This document shows positions 14,588 to 16,032 of a stretch of DNA of 16,032 bases, one piece after another (the first letter of the stretch is position 1; the number at the start of each line of letters is the position of its first letter). The notes beneath the pieces are model-generated. The model had not been told where the DNA came from and searched no databases. It saw only the letters and a program-made list of their open reading frames with translations. The position numbers and the translations under genes are program-made. The stretch spans positions 1 to 16,032 of the forward strand of contig JAEENZ010000271.1 in the NCBI GenBank assembly GCA_016283985.1. Direction: 5' to 3'. Origin of the DNA: Bacteroidales bacterium (GTDB taxonomy: Bacteria > Bacteroidota > Bacteroidia > Bacteroidales > UBA932).

Positions 14588-14618
14588 TTTGCGCGTTCCA
14601 AAAATATTCCTATCTTTG
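14588..14618 (+). promoter_or_regulatory. rplS promoter (full -33/-7 consensus)
   Basis: TTTG (14588-14591), a 19-nt spacer, then TATCTTTG (14611-14618): the clearest match in the window to the Bacteroidota primary-sigma promoter. A start site near 14624 gives a leader of about 60 nt. Confidence 0.85.
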
Positions 14619-14631
14619 CGGTCCACAAAAA

Positions 14632-14664
14632 GCAGCCTCTCGTTGAACGGTTCAGTGACGCTGC
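14632..14664 (+). promoter_or_regulatory. Structured rplS leader, possible L19 autoregulatory element
   Basis: In the leader GCAGC (14632-14636) can pair with GCTGC (14660-14664). Inside it TGAAC (14644-14648) and GTTCA (14650-14654) flank a single G. A 1-nt loop is too tight, so the inner pairs next to the loop would open. L19 leader regulation is known in other bacteria; here it is only suggested by position and structure. Confidence 0.35.
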
Positions 14665-14683
14665 GCTTAATTGAAAGAGTATT

Positions 14684-15067
14684 ATGGATTTACTTAACGT
14701 AGTAGACAAGGCATTCGCGAACGAGAATGTAGCGAACTTCCCCGAGTTCAAGGCCGGCGATACCATCACCGTTACCTACAAGATCAAGGAAGGCGACAAG
14801 TTCCGCAAGCAGGATTTCCGCGGCGTGGTCATCCAGATCAGCGGCGCAACTCCTTACACCCGCACCTTCACAGTGCGCAAGGTTTCCGGCGGAATCGGTG
14901 TTGAGAGAATTTTCCCCTACCAGTCACCCTTCATCGACAGCATCACTGTCAACAAGTATGGTAAGGTCCGCAGGGCTCGCATATTCTACCTCCGCGATCT
15001 CACCGGCAAGAAGGCCCGCATCAAGGAGCGCAACTACTCCAAGAAGGCCGAAGCCACAGAGGAATAA
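14684..15067 (+). CDS. rplS: 50S ribosomal protein L19
   Basis: A 127-residue L19. Family features are FKAGDTITVTYKIKEGDKFRKQDFRGVVIQI (22-52), then TRTFTVRKVSGGIGVERIFPYQSPFIDSITV and the basic end GKVRRARIFYLRDLTGKKARIKERN. L19 lies at the 30S-50S interface of the ribosome. A short charged tail (SKKAEATEE) follows the conserved part. The start ATG 14684 matches the conserved N-terminus MDLLN. tRNA-Arg begins 13 nt after the stop with no promoter or terminator between, so the two are likely on one transcript. Confidence 0.97.
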   Translation: MDLLNVVDKAFANENVANFPEFKAGDTITVTYKIKEGDKFRKQDFRGVVIQISGATPYTRTFTVRKVSGGIGVERIFPYQSPFIDSITVNKYGKVRRARIFYLRDLTGKKARIKERNYSKKAEATEE

Positions 15068-15080
15068 AAATTGAAATTCC

Positions 15081-15154
15081 GGCTCCCTAGCTCAATTGAA
15101 TAGAGCATTTGACTACGGATCAAAAGGTTACAGGTTTGAGTCCTGTGGGAGTCA
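15081..15154 (+). tRNA. tRNA-Arg, anticodon ACG
   Basis: A complete cloverleaf folds by eye: acceptor 15081-15087 with 15147-15153 (one G-U), D stem 15090-15093/15103-15106, anticodon stem 15108-15112/15120-15124 with loop CTACGGA, T stem 15130-15134/15142-15146. The anticodon is A15115-C-G15117, which decodes CGN Arg codons after A34 is deaminated to inosine. The discriminator is A15154; CCA is not encoded. The D loop has A where G19 is expected and the T loop has T where C56 is expected, a matched change (A19-U56) that keeps the tertiary contact. A15-U48 Levitt pairing is also kept, so the gene looks functional. Confidence 0.95.
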
Positions 15155-15157
15155 CTT

Positions 15158-15193
15158 AAAAAACGCATCTGAAGCATCTCAGATGCGTTTTTT
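15158..15193 (+). terminator. Intrinsic terminator of the rplS-tRNA transcript
   Basis: A perfect 15-bp inverted repeat (15158-15172 with 15179-15193) encloses a 6-nt loop. It has a 9-bp core, CGCATCTGA/TCAGATGCG, flanked by A6 and T6. It starts 3 bases after the tRNA. The A6/T6 symmetry means it could also stop transcripts from the other strand. Confidence 0.9.
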
Positions 15194-15198
15194 ATTTT

Positions 15199-15220
15199 AC
15201 TTGCCCCACACTTGCCCCAC
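15199..15220. repeat. 11-bp perfect tandem repeat next to the tRNA
   Basis: ACTTGCCCCAC occurs twice head to tail (15199-15209, 15210-15220), directly after the tRNA terminator. It could be an arm-type recombination site or scar at a tRNA-linked integration locus, or a chance duplication. Confidence 0.7.
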
Positions 15221-15227
15221 CGAATTT

Positions 15228-15256
15228 TTTGAGAGCGCCTGTTTTTGTTATATTTG
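15228..15256 (+). promoter_or_regulatory. Promoter of the two-TM hypothetical protein gene
   Basis: TTTG (15228-15231), a 17-nt gap, then TATATTTG (15249-15256). Both elements fit the Bacteroidota consensus, with spacing slightly short. A start near 15262 leaves a leader of about 22 nt. Confidence 0.6.
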
Positions 15257-15283
15257 CATTCGATAACAATAGCATTTTCAGAG

Positions 15284-15907
15284 ATGTATATTGAAAAGCC
15301 AGTTGATGTACTGATCCCCTTCGATCTGGGAAGTATAGATATCCGATATCGCAACCCTGTCAGGGCATTTGTTATAATCATCTTCTTCGTTGCACTTATA
15401 GGCTTTTGCCTTTATTCTTTCTCCGAAAAGATGATTGCGTCGGGGAGCGCCGCGTCTGCAGCGTTCAAATTGATTAAGGATGTCCTCAAATTTTTCCTCG
15501 TTTGGATTGGGTGCAGTATTTCCTTCAAGGTACTCCTCTACTCGGTGAATTCCAAACGAGTCAATGGCGATAGTAACGGGGATCCCATTACTAAAAATGT
15601 CAAGACTCCATTTGCCAGAGAGCGCTCTGAGTCCGTTGAAGAGTTCACCGTCACGTATCTAAGGTCTCATCGCGAGCGCTGGCAGATTGGTTGCCTGTAC
15701 CTGGCGCTTCTGAACACTTATCAGATTAAAGACAATATCAATCTATTTTATGACTATCTAACGAGCCGCTATCCGGATTTACGGACAACCGCCGTGAGGA
15801 ACTGGCAAACCGCCATAAAACAAGTCAATGAGAGGATACGCTCCAACGACGACGAATGCCAGGATGAAATTGAAGAAATTTCGAAGGAACTGAAAGAGTT
15901 CGTTTAG
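15284..15907 (+). CDS. Two-transmembrane protein of unknown function with a helical C-terminal domain
   Basis: I do not recognise this 207-residue protein. Two hydrophobic helices are visible: about 27-46 (AFVIIIFFVALIGFCLYSF) and 66-86 (VLKFFLVWIGCSISFKVLLYS). Between them is a short Ser/Ala-rich loop. A charged linker (about 88-116) follows, then a helix-rich soluble domain (about 117-207) containing WQIGCLYLALLNTYQIKDNINLFYDYLTSRYP and TTAVRNWQTAIKQVNERI, ending in an acidic stretch. Both termini are probably cytoplasmic. The frame opens at a TTG (15245) inside the promoter; ATG 15284 suits the promoter position. Base composition is more AT-rich than the genes to the left, and it sits just past a tRNA, so it may belong to an accessory island. 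That is inference. Confidence 0.75.
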   Translation: MYIEKPVDVLIPFDLGSIDIRYRNPVRAFVIIIFFVALIGFCLYSFSEKMIASGSAASAAFKLIKDVLKFFLVWIGCSISFKVLLYSVNSKRVNGDSNGDPITKNVKTPFARERSESVEEFTVTYLRSHRERWQIGCLYLALLNTYQIKDNINLFYDYLTSRYPDLRTTAVRNWQTAIKQVNERIRSNDDECQDEIEEISKELKEFV

Positions 15908-15908
15908 A

Positions 15909-15944
15909 GTGCGTTCGCGAACAAAACGCACGAAACGCATTTTT
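15909..15944 (+). terminator. Weak terminator with alternative pairings
   Basis: GTGCGTT (15909-15915) can pair with AACGCAC (15925-15931). TGCGTT (15910-15915) can instead pair with AACGCA (15934-15939), which is followed directly by five T (15940-15944). The second form is terminator-like with a long loop. It sits 2-3 bases after the stop codon of the preceding gene. Confidence 0.45.
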
Positions 15945-15952
15945 ATCTGATT

Positions 15953-15960
15953 TAGTTTTG
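15953..15960 (+). promoter_or_regulatory. Possible -7 box for the gene at the window end
   Basis: TAGTTTTG fits TAnnTTTG, 45 bp before the ATG at 16006. No -33 element is clear. Confidence 0.4.
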
Positions 15961-16005
15961 CTGCCGTCATCCCTTATGGGGTGGCGGTTTAAGTATTATT
16001 GAGAT

Positions 16006-16032
16006 ATGGATACACTACTAGACATTATCGGT
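16006..16032 (+). CDS. Start of an unidentified gene (3' end outside window)
   Basis: ATG at 16006 opens a frame reading MDTLLDIIG to the window edge. Only nine codons are visible, so neither product nor reality of the gene can be judged well. Support comes from a TAnnTTTG box upstream and a terminator-like element between it and the previous gene. Confidence 0.4.

Noticed and set aside
15158..15193. Perfect 15-bp inverted repeat as a possible insertion-sequence end
   Set aside because: It follows a tRNA by 3 bases and has the A-tract/T-tract form of a terminator. No transposase lies nearby.
15034..15381. Minus-strand frame of 115 codons through the tRNA
   Set aside because: It reads the antisense of tRNA-Arg and its terminator. 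Such frames are a common annotation error, and the tRNA fold is complete.
15925..15939. Short repeat AAACGCA-CG-AAACGCA as a possible CRISPR or att repeat
   Set aside because: Only two 7-bp copies with a 2-bp gap, no spacers and no further copies. It is better read as alternative terminator arms.

Overview
The window looks like chromosomal DNA from a gut-type Bacteroidota, probably order Bacteroidales. The main reasons are the repeated TAnnTTTG -7 promoter boxes (several are TATCTTTG), the near absence of Shine-Dalgarno sequences, a lipoprotein serpin, and an AraC / TolC-HlyD-ABC2-ABC2 arrangement that is common in that order. Family or genus cannot be fixed from this sequence alone. Most of the window is moderately GC-rich; the last ~900 bases are visibly more AT-rich.

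Layout. (1) Positions 1-114, minus: 5' end of an exported protein gene that leaves the window. (2) 191-4248, plus: a compact three-gene unit of a DASS/SLC13-type dicarboxylate transporter, a DcaP-like outer-membrane porin and a secreted lipoprotein serpin. The first two could carry organic acids across both membranes; the serpin is an unexpected partner. (3) 4255-7733, minus: an AraC-family regulator, a MATE efflux transporter, and a MalY/PatB-type PLP C-S lyase whose start overlaps the MATE stop. (4) 7891-12781, plus: divergent from the regulator, a tightly packed TolC / HlyD / ABC-2 permease / ABC-2 permease operon with no ATPase gene. The 157-bp divergent spacer holds two helically phased direct-repeat pairs and a palindrome that look like operators. 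(5) 12820-14567, plus: grpE-dnaJ chaperone operon with its own promoter and a 5' hairpin. (6) 14588-15193, plus: rplS (ribosomal protein L19) with a textbook promoter and a structured leader, followed 13 nt later by tRNA-Arg(ACG) and a strong terminator, so the two are probably cotranscribed. (7) 15194-16032: an AT-richer tail with an 11-bp tandem repeat, a two-TM protein of unknown function and the first codons of another gene. This may be the start of an accessory island next to the tRNA.

I see no CRISPR array, insertion sequence, rRNA or clear phage gene. No gene-free stretch exceeds 300 bases. The most unusual points are the transporter-porin-serpin operon, the phased operator-like repeats in the AraC spacer, the A19-U56 swap in the tRNA, the hairpins sitting at predicted transcript 5' ends, and the unknown membrane protein beside the tRNA. 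I did not find a clear-cut new defence or mobile system.
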